Source: Sphingomonas mollis (GTDB taxonomy: Bacteria; Pseudomonadota; Alphaproteobacteria; Sphingomonadales; Sphingomonadaceae). Taken from it: a DNA stretch of 64,000 nucleotides. The stretch is taken from the NCBI RefSeq assembly GCF_016427505.1, contig NZ_JAELXS010000001.1:496001-560000 (forward strand), in the 5' to 3' direction. Position numbers and translations under genes: made by a program. The notes below the pieces were generated by a model, which saw nothing but the letters and a program-made list of their open reading frames with translations, was not told where the DNA came from and did no database searches. Numbering within the stretch: position 1 is the stretch's first letter; each line of letters starts with the position of its first letter. Shown one piece after another: positions 55,052-64,000 of the stretch.

Positions 55052-57721
55052 ATGACGATTGTGCCCGTCCATACCGGCCTGCCTGATGCGGTGGATCGCG
55101 CCGTCAGATGGTCGCCTTTTCTGGCCATGCTGGCAACGCGCGAGCCGCGGGTTGCCGATGCGGCGAGGGCAGGGCGGTTGCTGCTCGATACCGACGACCT
55201 GCCACACGACCTGCCCGTGGCGGTCCGCCTGCGCCGCCGCCGCCGCGCGCTTGCGTTGGGCATCGCGCTGGGCGATCTGGCCGGCATCCTCGATCTGACC
55301 GCCGTCACCGGCGCGCTGACCCGTTTTGCCGACGACGCGCTCGACACCGCCATCCGCGCCGCCCTTACCGAGCGATATCCCGACGAGGAGCCACGCGGTT
55401 TTGCCGCGATCGCGCTGGGCAAACAGGGATCGGGCGAACTCAATTACTCGTCCGACATCGATTCTATCCTGTTGTTCGATCCCGAAACGCTGCCCCGCCG
55501 CGCCCGCGAAGAACCGGAGGAGGCCGCCGTCCGTATCGCCCGGCGCGTGGTCGAACTGCTGCAGGCCCGCGACGGCGAAGGATATGTCCTGCGCGTCGAC
55601 CTGCGTCTGCGCCCCTCGCCGGAGGTTACGCCGATTGCTTTGCCGGTGAACGGCGCCATCGCCTATTACGAAAGCCAGGCACTGGCATGGGAACGGGCCG
55701 CGTTCATCAGGGCGCGCGCCGCCGCCGGCGATCTGGACTTGGGCCGCCGTTTCCTCGCGGCGGTACGGCCCTTCGTCTGGCGGCGAACGCTCGATTTCGG
55801 CGCGGTCGGCGAGATCCGTGGCCTGTCCGCCCGCATCCGTGACCATCATGCGCAGGGGCAGGCGTTCGGTCCCGGCTACGATCTGAAACGCGGCCGGGGC
55901 GGTATCCGCGAGGTCGAATTCTTCGCGCAGATCCACCAGTTGATCCACGGCGGCCGCGACGCCGCCTTGCGTGCCCCGGCAACGCGCGACGCCCTGGAAG
56001 AACTGGCGATCGCCGGCTGGATCGACGTGGACGATGCCACCGCGCTATCATCCGCCTATACCCTGCTGCGCACGATCGAACACCGCGTGCAGATGATCGA
56101 CGATCGCCAGACGCATCGTCTGCCGCTGGCCGGCGAACCGCTTGACCGGGTGGCGAAGCTGCACGGGCTGGCCGATGGCGCAGCCCTGCTCGATCTGCTG
56201 CGCCCGCATGTCGAGCGCGTCGGCCGGACCTATGACGCGCTCGACGACCGCCAGCGCCCGGCGCTGTCCCGCGATCCCGAAACGCTCGCCCCGGCCCTCG
56301 CGGCCGCCGGGTTCGATCCGGCCACCACGACCCAGCGGATCGCCGCCTGGCGCGCCGGCACCTATCCCGCCCTGCGCAGCCCGCCCGCCCGTGCCGCGCT
56401 GGAGGCGGTATTGCCGACGCTGGTAGAGGCGCTCGGCGGCGCACCCGACCCGGATCAGGCATTGCACCGGTTCGATACGATGCTGGAGCGAATGCCCAGC
56501 GCCATCAACATCTTCCGCCTGCTGGAGGCGCGACCGGGTCTCGCCGATCTCCTCGTCCGGTTGCTGTCGCACGCACCGCCGCTCGCCGACGAGCTGGCGC
56601 GGCGGCCGGCGCTGCTCGATGGTCTGATCGACGCGACCGCGCTCGACGGGGTGGGGGATGTCGCCGCCCTCGCCGAAACCATGCGCGGCGGCGATGTCGC
56701 CGATTACGGCGCGCGGCTCGACCATGTCCGCCGGATAGTCGGCGAGGCGCGGTTCGCCCTGGGCGCGCAGATCGTCGCCGGCACCGCCGATCCGCTCGTC
56801 GTCGGGGCAGGCTATGCCCGCGTCGCCGAGGCGGCGGTCACGGTGCTTGCCGAGGCGACGGTGGCCGAATTCGCCCGGACGCATGGCCGCGTGGCGGACA
56901 GCGAACTGGTAATCCTCGCGCTCGGCCGACTGGGGGGCGGCGTGCTGACGCACGCCTCCGATCTCGATCTCGTCTATCTGTTCACCGGCGATTTCGCCGC
57001 CGAATCCGATGGCGCGAAGCCGCTCGGCGCGACGCTCTATTACAACCGGCTCGCGAGCCGGGTGACGGCGGCACTGTCGGTCGCGACGGCGGCGGGGCCG
57101 CTCTATGCCGTCGATACGCGGCTGCGGCCATCGGGCACGCACGGCCCGCTCGCCGTGACGCTCGACAGCTTCGCCCGCTATCAGCGCGAGGACGCCTGGA
57201 CGTGGGAGCACATGGCGCTGACCCGCGCCCGCGTCGTCTTCGGGTCGGCCGCTGCCCGCGCGGCGACCGACGCGATCGTCGCGGACGTGCTGGGCGGCAA
57301 CCGGCCGCCGCGCGACATCGTCGCGGAGGCCAGAACGATGCGCGCCGACGTCGCCCGTCACAAGCCGCCCGCCGGCCCGATCGATGCGAAGCTGCTGCCC
57401 GGCGGTCTCGTCGATCTGGAGTTTACCGTCCACGCCCTGCAACTGGCGCATCACACCGCGCTGGTCCCCGATCTCGGCACCGCGATCGATCGGCTGATCG
57501 ATCGACGACTGCTGCCGCCGACGATGCGAGCCGCGTATGATCTGCTCACCCGCCTGCTCGTCACGATGCGCCTCGTCGCGCCCGACGCCGCCCCGCCCGC
57601 CGATGCCACCCGCACGCTGGTCGCGACCGCGCTCGGCCTGCCCGACTGGTCGGCGGTGGTTGCCAGCCTCGATACGGCGCGGCAGGAGGTCGCGGCGGCG
57701 TGGTCCGCGCTGGAGGCATGA
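55052..57721 (+). CDS. glnE: Bifunctional glutamine synthetase adenylyltransferase/deadenylyltransferase
   Basis: An 889-residue protein with two nucleotidyltransferase domains: ALGKQGSGELNYSSDIDSILLFD (N-terminal, deadenylylase side) and ALGRLGGGVLTHASDLDLVYLF (C-terminal, adenylylase side). Metal ligands D-x-D in both are present. It adds or removes AMP on GlnA under PII control, matching glutamine synthetase to nitrogen supply. The start at 55052 is 62 nt from the divergent NepR-like ORF. The TGA overlaps the bcp start (ATGATG). Confidence 0.95.
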   Translation: MTIVPVHTGLPDAVDRAVRWSPFLAMLATREPRVADAARAGRLLLDTDDLPHDLPVAVRLRRRRRALALGIALGDLAGILDLTAVTGALTRFADDALDTAIRAALTERYPDEEPRGFAAIALGKQGSGELNYSSDIDSILLFDPETLPRRAREEPEEAAVRIARRVVELLQARDGEGYVLRVDLRLRPSPEVTPIALPVNGAIAYYESQALAWERAAFIRARAAAGDLDLGRRFLAAVRPFVWRRTLDFGAVGEIRGLSARIRDHHAQGQAFGPGYDLKRGRGGIREVEFFAQIHQLIHGGRDAALRAPATRDALEELAIAGWIDVDDATALSSAYTLLRTIEHRVQMIDDRQTHRLPLAGEPLDRVAKLHGLADGAALLDLLRPHVERVGRTYDALDDRQRPALSRDPETLAPALAAAGFDPATTTQRIAAWRAGTYPALRSPPARAALEAVLPTLVEALGGAPDPDQALHRFDTMLERMPSAINIFRLLEARPGLADLLVRLLSHAPPLADELARRPALLDGLIDATALDGVGDVAALAETMRGGDVADYGARLDHVRRIVGEARFALGAQIVAGTADPLVVGAGYARVAEAAVTVLAEATVAEFARTHGRVADSELVILALGRLGGGVLTHASDLDLVYLFTGDFAAESDGAKPLGATLYYNRLASRVTAALSVATAAGPLYAVDTRLRPSGTHGPLAVTLDSFARYQREDAWTWEHMALTRARVVFGSAAARAATDAIVADVLGGNRPPRDIVAEARTMRADVARHKPPAGPIDAKLLPGGLVDLEFTVHALQLAHHTALVPDLGTAIDRLIDRRLLPPTMRAAYDLLTRLLVTMRLVAPDAAPPADATRTLVATALGLPDWSAVVASLDTARQEVAAAWSALEA

Positions 57722-58176
57722 TGAACATTGGCGATCCCGTTCCCCCGGTCCGCGTGACGAAACCGGACGGCGAACCGCTCGATCTGGCGACGATGCCGCT
57801 GCCGCTCGTCGTGTACTTCTATCCGAAGGACGATACGTCGGGCTGCACGCGCGAGGCGCAGGATTTCTCCGCGCTCGCCGCCGACTTCGCCGCCGCCGGC
57901 GTCACCGTACTCGGCCTGTCGAAGGACCCGCCCGCCGCCCACACGAAATTCACCGCGAAGCACGCGCTGACCGTCGCGCTCGCCAGCGACGAGGACGGCA
58001 GCGCCTGCGAGGCGTTCGGCGTCTGGGGCGAAAAGCAGATGTACGGCAAGACCTATATGGGCATCGAGCGCGCGACCTTCCTGTTCGGCATCGACGGCAC
58101 GCTCGGTCAGGTCTGGCGCAAGGTGCGGGTGCCCGGCCATGCCGAAGCGGTGCTGGCGGCGGCGCGCGCGGCGTGA
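57721..58176 (+). CDS. bcp: Peroxiredoxin, Bcp/PrxQ type
   Basis: A 151-residue thiol peroxidase. Peroxidatic Cys in FYPKDDTSGCTREAQDFS (TxxC motif, P-x-x-x-T-S-G-C-T), then VLGLSKDPPAAHTKF and MGIERATFLFGIDG. The Cys five residues after the peroxidatic one is Gln, so the resolving partner, if any, is the Cys in GSACEAFG or another thiol protein. An ATG three bases upstream (57718) is equally possible. Overlaps glnE by 1 nt. Confidence 0.93.
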   Translation: MNIGDPVPPVRVTKPDGEPLDLATMPLPLVVYFYPKDDTSGCTREAQDFSALAADFAAAGVTVLGLSKDPPAAHTKFTAKHALTVALASDEDGSACEAFGVWGEKQMYGKTYMGIERATFLFGIDGTLGQVWRKVRVPGHAEAVLAAARAA

Positions 58177-58967
58177 TGCGGACGGTGGGAGAGGCGTGCC
58201 GGGCGGTCCTGCTCGCCGCCGACCCGCCATCGAAGGTTCGTACCGCGCGGGCGGTGGCGCGAGCGTGGCGGCGCGGCGACCTGCGTCATGATTTCGACGC
58301 GACCATGCCCGACCAGCCGACCCGTCCGGCCTCGCCCGAATTGCTGCCCCCCAACCGCATGCCCAAGCGCGGCGGCGGATCGGAACGCGGGCGGATCGCG
58401 TTGCTCCACGCGCTGGCGCATATCGAATTCTCCGCGATCGATCTCGCGTTCGACGTGGCAGGTCGCTTCGGCGCGCAGTTTCCCCGCAGTTTCATTGATG
58501 ACTGGCTGTCGGTCGGCGCGGACGAGGCGATGCATTTCGCCATCCTCGACCGGCGGTTGCGCGCGCTGGGTTCGCGCTATGGCGCTCTGCCCGCGCATGC
58601 CGGCCTGTGGGATTCGGCGGCGGCGACCGCGCACGATGCCACCGCCCGGCTCGCGGTCGTCCCGATGGTGCTGGAGGCGCGCGGTCTCGACGTCACGCCC
58701 GACACCGTCACCCGCTTCCGTGTCGCCGGCGACGAACCGAGCGCCCGCATCCTCCATCGCATCTACACCGACGAGATCCGCCATGTCGGTTTCGGCGCCA
58801 AATGGTTCGGATTCTTGTGTGCCGAGGCCGATATCGCCCCCGCGCCGCACTGGCAGATGCTGGTCCGCCGCTACTTTCGCGGCGTCGTTAAGCCACCGTT
58901 CAACGATTCGGCGCGCGCCCGTGCCGGTCTGACGCGAGAGTTCTACGCGCCCCTTGCCGCCGACTGA
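58176..58967 (+). CDS. DUF455 ferritin-like protein
   Basis: A 263-residue protein. HIEFSAIDLAFDVAGRF, DEAMHFAILDRRLRALG and DEIRHVGFGAKWF give the E-x-x-H diiron ligand spacing of the ferritin-like DUF455 family. Function in the family is not established. ATG at 58176 overlaps the bcp stop by 1 nt, hinting at a redox/iron operon of glnE-bcp-DUF455. Confidence 0.85.
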   Translation: MRTVGEACRAVLLAADPPSKVRTARAVARAWRRGDLRHDFDATMPDQPTRPASPELLPPNRMPKRGGGSERGRIALLHALAHIEFSAIDLAFDVAGRFGAQFPRSFIDDWLSVGADEAMHFAILDRRLRALGSRYGALPAHAGLWDSAAATAHDATARLAVVPMVLEARGLDVTPDTVTRFRVAGDEPSARILHRIYTDEIRHVGFGAKWFGFLCAEADIAPAPHWQMLVRRYFRGVVKPPFNDSARARAGLTREFYAPLAAD

Positions 58968-59074
58968 ACATTCCGGCCACACATCATCGTGTTGGAACGC
59001 GGTGGGGCTGCGAATCAGCTTGGATGGTCGGGCCGATCCCTAAACGGGAGATCGGCGATGTTGTGCGGGGTTCG

Positions 59075-59764
59075 ATGAACAAGCATTTCCTTTCGGCCAT
59101 GTTGGTCTTCTCGACGTTCGCCACGCCAGCGATGGCCGCTGACGAAACGGCCGCTGCCAAGCCCGCCACCGGCGGCGAGTACATCCCGATCCCCAGCGCC
59201 GAAGCGACCGCCGACCTGAAGGCGGACCGTCAGTTCAAGTCGCTGTTCCAGACCTGGAAGAGCTTCGACGGCGGCCTCGGCAAGGGCGCGATCGCGATCC
59301 CTTCTGTCCATCCCGTCGCCAAGCTTCAGTTCACCAGCAATTTCGGCATCCGTTCCGATCCCTTCCGCGGCACCGCCGCGATGCACGCCGGGGTAGATAT
59401 TCCCGGTCCGGTCGGCACGCCGATCTATGCCACCGCGGACGGTATCGTCTCGCACGCCGATCGTCAGGGCGGCTACGGTAACCTCGTCGAGATCAACCAT
59501 GGCAAGGGCATTGCGACCCGGTACGGCCATCTGTCGAAGATCCTCGTCACCGATGGCGCCCGCGTCACCCGTGGGCAGCTGATCGCATTGATGGGTTCGA
59601 CCGGTCGTTCCACCGGCCCGCACCTTCATTACGAGGTGCGGATGGACGGCCACGCGGTCAATCCCGTGCCCTTCCTGACCAACGCCGATTACCTGCTCGC
59701 CGCACAGGATCACAGCGTCGGCCAGATCCCCGTCTCGACCACCGGCCCGGTTCCGCTGGACTAA
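59075..59764 (+). CDS. Secreted M23 (LytM) metallopeptidase
   Basis: A 229-residue protein with a signal peptide (NKHFLSAMLVFSTFATPAMA). The LytM domain (about 110-215) keeps the zinc ligands in MHAGVDIPGP (His, Asp) and GPHLHYEVRM (His-x-His), so it looks catalytically active, unlike EnvC/NlpD-type degenerate copies. It would hydrolyse peptidoglycan cross-bridges. Transcribed as a single gene by the look of the spacing (107 nt before, 76 after). Confidence 0.9.
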   Translation: MNKHFLSAMLVFSTFATPAMAADETAAAKPATGGEYIPIPSAEATADLKADRQFKSLFQTWKSFDGGLGKGAIAIPSVHPVAKLQFTSNFGIRSDPFRGTAAMHAGVDIPGPVGTPIYATADGIVSHADRQGGYGNLVEINHGKGIATRYGHLSKILVTDGARVTRGQLIALMGSTGRSTGPHLHYEVRMDGHAVNPVPFLTNADYLLAAQDHSVGQIPVSTTGPVPLD

Positions 59765-59840
59765 GTCGCAGGATCGATTGCCGCCGCCCGCCGCCATCCG
59801 TAAGGGATGGTGATGAGCGCTGGAACAACGGCAGGAATGC

Positions 59841-62800
59841 GTGGACGAGACTGACGACCACGCCCCGTTGCCGGAGCGACCACCCCGCCGGAAACGCCGT
59901 CTCGCGCTGGCGGCCGCCCTGTCGCTCTCCACGGTGCTGGGCATATTGTGGATCGAGCGGCGGCCGATCCTCACCCATTTCGTCGATCGCGAACTGACCC
60001 GGCGGCAAGTACCGGCGCGCTATACCGTCGCCGATCTCGGCATCGGCCGCCAGCGATTGACCAATGTCTCGATCGGCGATCCCGCCAACCCCGATCTCAC
60101 CGCCGACTGGGTGGAGACACGCGTCGCCCTGTCGCCATCGGGACCGTATCTGGTCGGCGTCGCCGCCGGCCGTGTCAGCCTGCGGGGCAAGCTGGTCGAC
60201 GGCAAGGTGTCGCTCGGCGCGATCGATCGCCTCCTGCCGCCACCCTCCGGCAAGCCATTCGCGCTGCCGTCCCTGAATGTCGACGTTGAAGACGCGCAAA
60301 TTCGCCTCGCCACACCGGCCGGCCCCGTCGCGCTGGCAATCACCGGCAGGGGCAAGCTCGACGACGGTTTCGCCGGCCGCATACGACTGGCCGCCCCCCG
60401 ACTGGCGACCGGCCCTTGTATCGCGATCGGCACCGCCGCATCGATGCAGATTCGGATCACCCGCGCGCAACCTCATCTCGTCGGCCCCGTCAGCGCCACC
60501 CGTATCCAGTGCGACGCCACCACGGTCACCACTGCCCGCGCCGATCTGGATGTCGCGCTGAGCGCCGCCCTGGATCGCTGGCGGGGCGAGGCGCGCGTCG
60601 CCACCGCCGCCGGATCGACCACCGGCGCCCGTATCGCCGCCTCCCACGGGCAATTGACCTTCGCCGGCACCGCCCGACAGGTCGACGGCACGATCACCGC
60701 CACCGCCGATCGACCGCAACTGGCACAGGGCAATGCCGGCCGATTGACGATCGATGGCCGCTACCAGATCGGCGCCCATCCCCAATTCACCGGCCGTGCC
60801 GCCATCGTCGCCGGCGGCGTCGATCCCTTGCTGCTGCGACAGGCCACGTCATGGCGTGATGCGGCGGCAGGAACACCGCTGGCGCCGCTGGTCGCAAAGG
60901 CTGGCGCCGCCATCGCCGCCGCCGGTGGACGTTTCGACGCGGTGGCCGATCTTCGGGTTTCCTCCAGGTCGCTTGCCCTGTCCCGCATCGCGATCGACAC
61001 GGCCAGCGGCGCGCGGCTGACGCAATGGGGGGCGACCGCGATCGACCGGACCGGCGTCCGCCTCGACGGACAGTTGATCGTCGGGGGCGGCGGCCTGCCC
61101 GGATTGCGCGTCTCTCTGTCGCAGGCGGCGGCCGGCGCGCCGATCCATGGTCGCGCCATCGTCGATCCCTATACTGCGGAGACCGCCCGCCTCGCGCTGT
61201 CGCCCGTCACGTTTTCGGCCACCCCCGGCGGTGCGACGCGAATCGCGACGCAGGCGACACTATCCGGCCCGATCGGTAACGGTCGCGTCGATGGTCTGAC
61301 CGCACCGATCTCGCTGTTCTGGGACGGTCGCCGCCGCGTCGTCGTCAATCCCTCCTGCACGCCGGTGACGATCGACGTCTTGACGCTCGCCGGCCTGACG
61401 CTCGATCCCGCCCGATCGACCCTGTGCCCGACCGGTCCCGCCCTGGTGACGCTGGACGGCAACCGCCTCGCCGGTGGTGCACGGCTCGCCGCCACGACCC
61501 TCGCCGGTCGCCTCGGCGGCACGCCCCTGACGCTGACGATCGCCGGCGGGGAAGGACGGCTGGGTCGACCGGGCTTCACCCTCACCGATGTCGCCGCGCG
61601 GCTCGGCAGCCCCGATCGCCTTTCACGACTCGACATCGCCACGCTGGCCGGCACGATGGCAAGCGGTCGCGTGACCGGGCGATACGATGGTGCCGGCGGC
61701 CAGATCGGCAACGTTCCGCTGATCCTGTCCGCAGCGGCCGGCGACTGGACACTGGCCGGCGGCACCCTCGCATTGACCAGCGCGCTTACCGTATCGGATC
61801 AGGCGACCACCCCCCGTTTCCGCCCGCTGGCCGCCCGCGATGTCGCGCTCACGCTGGCGGGCGACCGCATCGACGTCACCGGCACCCTGCACGAACCGAC
61901 GACCGGCACCCGCGTCGCGACCGTCGCCATCCTCCATCGTCTGTCTATCGGCACCGGCACCGCCGATCTCGCCGTCCCCGCGCTGGCATTCGGCGACGGC
62001 TTCCAGCCCGATCTGCTGACGCCGCTCACCTTCGGCGTCGTCGCCGACGTGCGCGGCACCGTCGACGGCACCGGCCATATCGCGTGGAGCCCGGCCGGCG
62101 TTACCAGCACCGGCGATTTCGGCACCGCCGCGCTCGATCTCGCCGCCGCGTTCGGCCCGGCGACGGGAATCGCGACGCGCGTGCGGTTCGACGATCTGCT
62201 CGGCCTGCATACCCCGCCGGGTCAGGTCGCGACGATCCGCACCGTCAATCCCGGCATCGCCGTGCAGGACGGCACCGTGAACTACCAGCTGCTCGGTCCG
62301 TCGCAGGTGCAGGTGGAGGGCGCGCGCTGGCCCTTCGCCGGCGGCGCCCTGACGCTCGATCCGTCGCGCCTGACCTTCGACGGCACCAGCGAGCGGCGCC
62401 TGACCTTCCGCGTCGATGGCGCCCGCGCCGACCAGTTCCTGCAACAGTTCGACTTCGAGAATCTGAACGCCACCGGCACCTTCGACGGCATCCTGCCGAT
62501 GATCTTCGACGAATCCGGCGGCCGGATCGAAAACGGCCAGCTCGCCATGCGTGAGGGCGGCGGCACCATCGCCTATGTCGGCGCACTGGGGCAGGAGCAA
62601 CTCGGCGTCTGGGGCGATCTGGCATTCCAGGCACTGAAATCGCTGCGCTATCGCAGTCTCGCGCTGACCCTCAACGGTCCGCTGGCGGGCGAGATGGTCA
62701 CCGATGTCCGGTTCGCCGGGATCAGTCAGGGGCAGGGGGCGAAATCGAACTTCCTCGTCCGCCGCCTGCAGAAACTGCCCTTCGTCTTCAACGTGCGGAT

Positions 62801-62990
62801 CAAGGCGCCGTTTCGCGGCCTGCTCGATTCGGCGCAGTCCTTTTACGACCCCCGCCGCCTGATCCAGCGCAACCTGCCGGCGCTTCTCGAACAGCAACGG
62901 CGTGCGGGTCAGGTGCAGCCGCCGACGATCTCGATCCCGACCCTGCCGACCCCCGCCATTCAGCCTTCAGCAAGCGAGACCATGCGATGA
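59841..62990 (+). CDS. ydbH: YdbH-family intermembrane lipid transport protein (AsmA/TamB-like)
   Basis: A 1049-residue bitopic protein: cytoplasmic start PERPPRRKRRLALAAALSL, one membrane helix (about 20-40), then a long periplasmic beta-rich domain with many GGxT/DGR repeats. Together with the following YnbE lipoprotein and YdbL it matches the E. coli ydbH-ynbE-ydbL operon (a TamB-redundant outer membrane lipid system). GTG start at 59841 with no competing ATG. Overlaps ynbE by 4 nt. Confidence 0.83.
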   Translation: MDETDDHAPLPERPPRRKRRLALAAALSLSTVLGILWIERRPILTHFVDRELTRRQVPARYTVADLGIGRQRLTNVSIGDPANPDLTADWVETRVALSPSGPYLVGVAAGRVSLRGKLVDGKVSLGAIDRLLPPPSGKPFALPSLNVDVEDAQIRLATPAGPVALAITGRGKLDDGFAGRIRLAAPRLATGPCIAIGTAASMQIRITRAQPHLVGPVSATRIQCDATTVTTARADLDVALSAALDRWRGEARVATAAGSTTGARIAASHGQLTFAGTARQVDGTITATADRPQLAQGNAGRLTIDGRYQIGAHPQFTGRAAIVAGGVDPLLLRQATSWRDAAAGTPLAPLVAKAGAAIAAAGGRFDAVADLRVSSRSLALSRIAIDTASGARLTQWGATAIDRTGVRLDGQLIVGGGGLPGLRVSLSQAAAGAPIHGRAIVDPYTAETARLALSPVTFSATPGGATRIATQATLSGPIGNGRVDGLTAPISLFWDGRRRVVVNPSCTPVTIDVLTLAGLTLDPARSTLCPTGPALVTLDGNRLAGGARLAATTLAGRLGGTPLTLTIAGGEGRLGRPGFTLTDVAARLGSPDRLSRLDIATLAGTMASGRVTGRYDGAGGQIGNVPLILSAAAGDWTLAGGTLALTSALTVSDQATTPRFRPLAARDVALTLAGDRIDVTGTLHEPTTGTRVATVAILHRLSIGTGTADLAVPALAFGDGFQPDLLTPLTFGVVADVRGTVDGTGHIAWSPAGVTSTGDFGTAALDLAAAFGPATGIATRVRFDDLLGLHTPPGQVATIRTVNPGIAVQDGTVNYQLLGPSQVQVEGARWPFAGGALTLDPSRLTFDGTSERRLTFRVDGARADQFLQQFDFENLNATGTFDGILPMIFDESGGRIENGQLAMREGGGTIAYVGALGQEQLGVWGDLAFQALKSLRYRSLALTLNGPLAGEMVTDVRFAGISQGQGAKSNFLVRRLQKLPFVFNVRIKAPFRGLLDSAQSFYDPRRLIQRNLPALLEQQRRAGQVQPPTISIPTLPTPAIQPSASETMR

Positions 62991-63193
62991 ACCGTTTCAG
63001 GTTGACGACGATGCGAACAATGACGACCTTCATGCTGACAGGTGCGACCGTGACGACCGCCGGATGCGTGAACGTCACCGCGCCCGACAAGCCGATCGTG
63101 ATAAACCTGAACATCAGTGTGACGCAGGAAGTGGTGTACCGGCTCGATAACGAGGCGAAGACATTGATCCAGCAGAACCCGGGGATTTTCTGA
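62987..63193 (+). CDS. ynbE: YnbE-family lipoprotein
   Basis: A 68-residue lipoprotein with lipobox TTAGC (Cys27) after a signal with several ATG codons (62987, 63011, 63020), so the true start is ambiguous. The mature part NVTAPDKPIVINLNISVTQEVVYRLDNEAKTLIQQNPGIF is the YnbE signature. It binds YdbH to bridge the periplasm. Overlaps ydbH. Confidence 0.83.
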   Translation: MNRFRLTTMRTMTTFMLTGATVTTAGCVNVTAPDKPIVINLNISVTQEVVYRLDNEAKTLIQQNPGIF

Positions 63194-63194
63194 T

Positions 63195-63572
63195 ATGAAG
63201 ACCAAGGCCATCCTGATCGCCGCCGCGGCCCTGACCATCGGCCTGTCCGCCGCCGCCTGGGCACAGCGCGATCCCGCCTATGCCGCCGCGCGCGCCGCGG
63301 GGCAGGTGGGCGAGCAGGCGGATGGCTATATCGGCCTCGTCGGCGCCGGCTCGGCCGATCTGCGCGCGGTGGTCGCCAACATCAACATCCAGCGCAAGTC
63401 GGCCTATACGCAAAAGGCGTCGGCCAGTGGTGCGACCGTCGAACAGATGGCCTTCACCAGCGGCTGCAACCTCATCGCGCAGACGGCGCCGGGGGAAAAA
63501 TACCGCACGCCCGATGGCGTCTGGGCGACCCGGACGGGCGCCGCGCCGACCCGCGATCCGCGCTGCGTCTAA
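63195..63572 (+). CDS. ydbL: YdbL family DUF1318 protein
   Basis: A 125-residue secreted protein (signal KAILIAAAALTIGLSAAAWA). Mature part ARAAGQVGEQADGYIGLVG, VVANINIQRKSAYTQKA, FTSGCNLIAQTAPGEKY fits DUF1318/YdbL, a periplasmic partner of YdbH/YnbE that probably controls their assembly. Two Cys (SGCN and final CV). ATG at 63195 follows the ynbE stop by 1 nt. Confidence 0.85.
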   Translation: MKTKAILIAAAALTIGLSAAAWAQRDPAYAAARAAGQVGEQADGYIGLVGAGSADLRAVVANINIQRKSAYTQKASASGATVEQMAFTSGCNLIAQTAPGEKYRTPDGVWATRTGAAPTRDPRCV

Positions 63573-63588
63573 ACCTCGGCCCGATCCC

Positions 63589-63613
63589 GCATGACGGCGG
63601 ATCGCCGTCATGC
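63589..63613. terminator. Perfect hairpin after ydbL
   Basis: Perfect 11-bp inverted repeat (arms 63589-63599 and 63603-63613) with a 3-nt GAT loop, 17 nt after ydbL. No T-tract; could act with Rho or as an insulator for the next promoter. Confidence 0.5.
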
Positions 63614-63615
63614 GG

Positions 63616-63644
63616 TTGACTTGGCCGGTTACGCTTTCTAAACG
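63616..63644 (+). promoter_or_regulatory. Candidate housekeeping promoter for the ATP synthase operon
   Basis: TTGACT (63616-63621), 17-nt spacer, TAAACG (63639-63644), directly after the ydbL hairpin and ahead of atpI (GTG at 63722, ~70-nt leader). The -10 is a weak match. Confidence 0.4.
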
Positions 63645-63721
63645 GACGGCGCCTTGGCGGGGTCGCTCGCCGTTCTCGTGTTTCCCCCGGTATGGCCAGT
63701 GTTTCGGGCAGGGGATGATAC

Positions 63722-64000
63722 GTGGCGGAAAACGACTCCGGACGGGACTTCCATGACGCGGAGGACCCGCGACTCTCCGCGCTCGACGAGCGTTTGCGAG
63801 AGGCGCGAGTTCAAGAAGCGGCACGGTCGGGGGTGAAGGTGGATACGGACCGGGGATATTCCCAGGGAAACCGCGTCATCTCGGCCCTGATCGGAAGTCT
63901 GGTCGGCAGCGCGCTGATCGGGTGGTGTATAGACCGCTGGTTCGGCACGACGCCATGGGGACTGATCGTATTGCTGTTCCTCGGGATAGCGGTCGCGTTC
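63722..64000 (+). CDS. atpI: ATP synthase protein I (AtpI), N-terminal part (3' end outside window)
   Basis: 93 residues visible, open at the window end. Acidic/basic N-terminus (DPRLSALDERLREARVQE) then GNRVISALIGSLVGSALIGWCIDRWFGTTPWGLIVLLFLGIAVAF in shortened view, the AtpI/UncI double-helix pattern (G-S-x-L-G-W-x-x-D). It is a membrane accessory factor for F0F1 ATP synthase assembly, so an atp operon should follow. GTG start at 63722. The frame continues past 64000. Confidence 0.85.
   Translation, partial: MAENDSGRDFHDAEDPRLSALDERLREARVQEAARSGVKVDTDRGYSQGNRVISALIGSLVGSALIGWCIDRWFGTTPWGLIVLLFLGIAVAF

Noticed and set aside
1..64000. tRNA, rRNA, CRISPR, prophage or insertion sequences
   Set aside because: No cloverleaf-like CCA ends, regular spacer-repeat arrays, integrase or transposase motifs were seen on either strand; a tool-based scan would be needed to exclude small ncRNAs.

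Overview
This window is a stretch of a high-GC alphaproteobacterial chromosome, most probably a Sphingomonas or close relative (Sphingomonadales). The inference rests on gene content and order: a PhyR/NepR/EcfG general stress locus, a GAAC-N7-GAAC type LexA box, a complex I NDUFA12 homologue followed by DUF2155 and aat, a compact dcw cluster from mraZ to ftsZ, a decarboxylating Gnd of the short type next to transaldolase, and a YdbH/YnbE/YdbL operon. I see no phage genes, insertion sequences, CRISPR arrays, rRNA or tRNA genes; it looks like core chromosome with a few accessory pieces (a VapBC pair, a phytochrome module).

Layout. 1-3.2 kb: end of transaldolase, 6-phosphogluconate dehydrogenase and two HAD phosphatases, chained by overlaps. 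3.2-13.3 kb: signalling block with a PAS/GAF hybrid kinase, a bacteriophytochrome kinase facing its heme oxygenase, a DAACS-family transporter with altered cation-site motifs, a MAPEG protein and a GGDEF/EAL protein. 13.3-22.4 kb: a fatty acyl-AMP ligase, RecX, a double cold-shock protein, DUF192, NDUFA12, DUF2155 and Aat (the last two overlap tail to tail), a MliC-like lipoprotein, an SOS-type Y-family polymerase, VapBC, cysteine synthase. 22.4-41.6 kb: the dcw cluster, preceded by a MraZ operator and closed by a perfect hairpin after ftsZ; almost all genes overlap by 1-4 nt, and two unassigned small ORFs sit in the chain (between murE and murF, and between murC and murB). 41.7-50.8 kb: a TPR/SPOR protein, dGTPase, ArgS, a second SPOR protein, NagZ, TatABC and an entericidin-like lipoprotein.

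51.0-55.0 kb is the general stress response locus: a PhyP-like HisKA_2 protein with a degenerate ATPase domain, NepR (short, TTG start), divergent PhyR, a single-pass microprotein and the sigma factor EcfG. Directly after ecfG, on the opposite strand, lies a second NepR-like small ORF. In this pathway stress-activated PhyR sequesters NepR and frees EcfG. 55.0-64.0 kb: GlnE, a Bcp-type peroxiredoxin, a DUF455 ferritin-like protein, an M23 peptidase, the ydbH-ynbE-ydbL operon and the start of atpI, which probably opens an ATP synthase operon.

All functional names come from reading motifs and domain order by eye; no searches were run. Starts were chosen by overlap with the upstream stop, Shine-Dalgarno-like sequence, or family N-terminus. 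The most interesting items are the NepR-like ORF beside ecfG, the hidden NepR, the degenerate PhyP-like kinase, the transporter lacking two sodium ligands, and the two dcw small ORFs.
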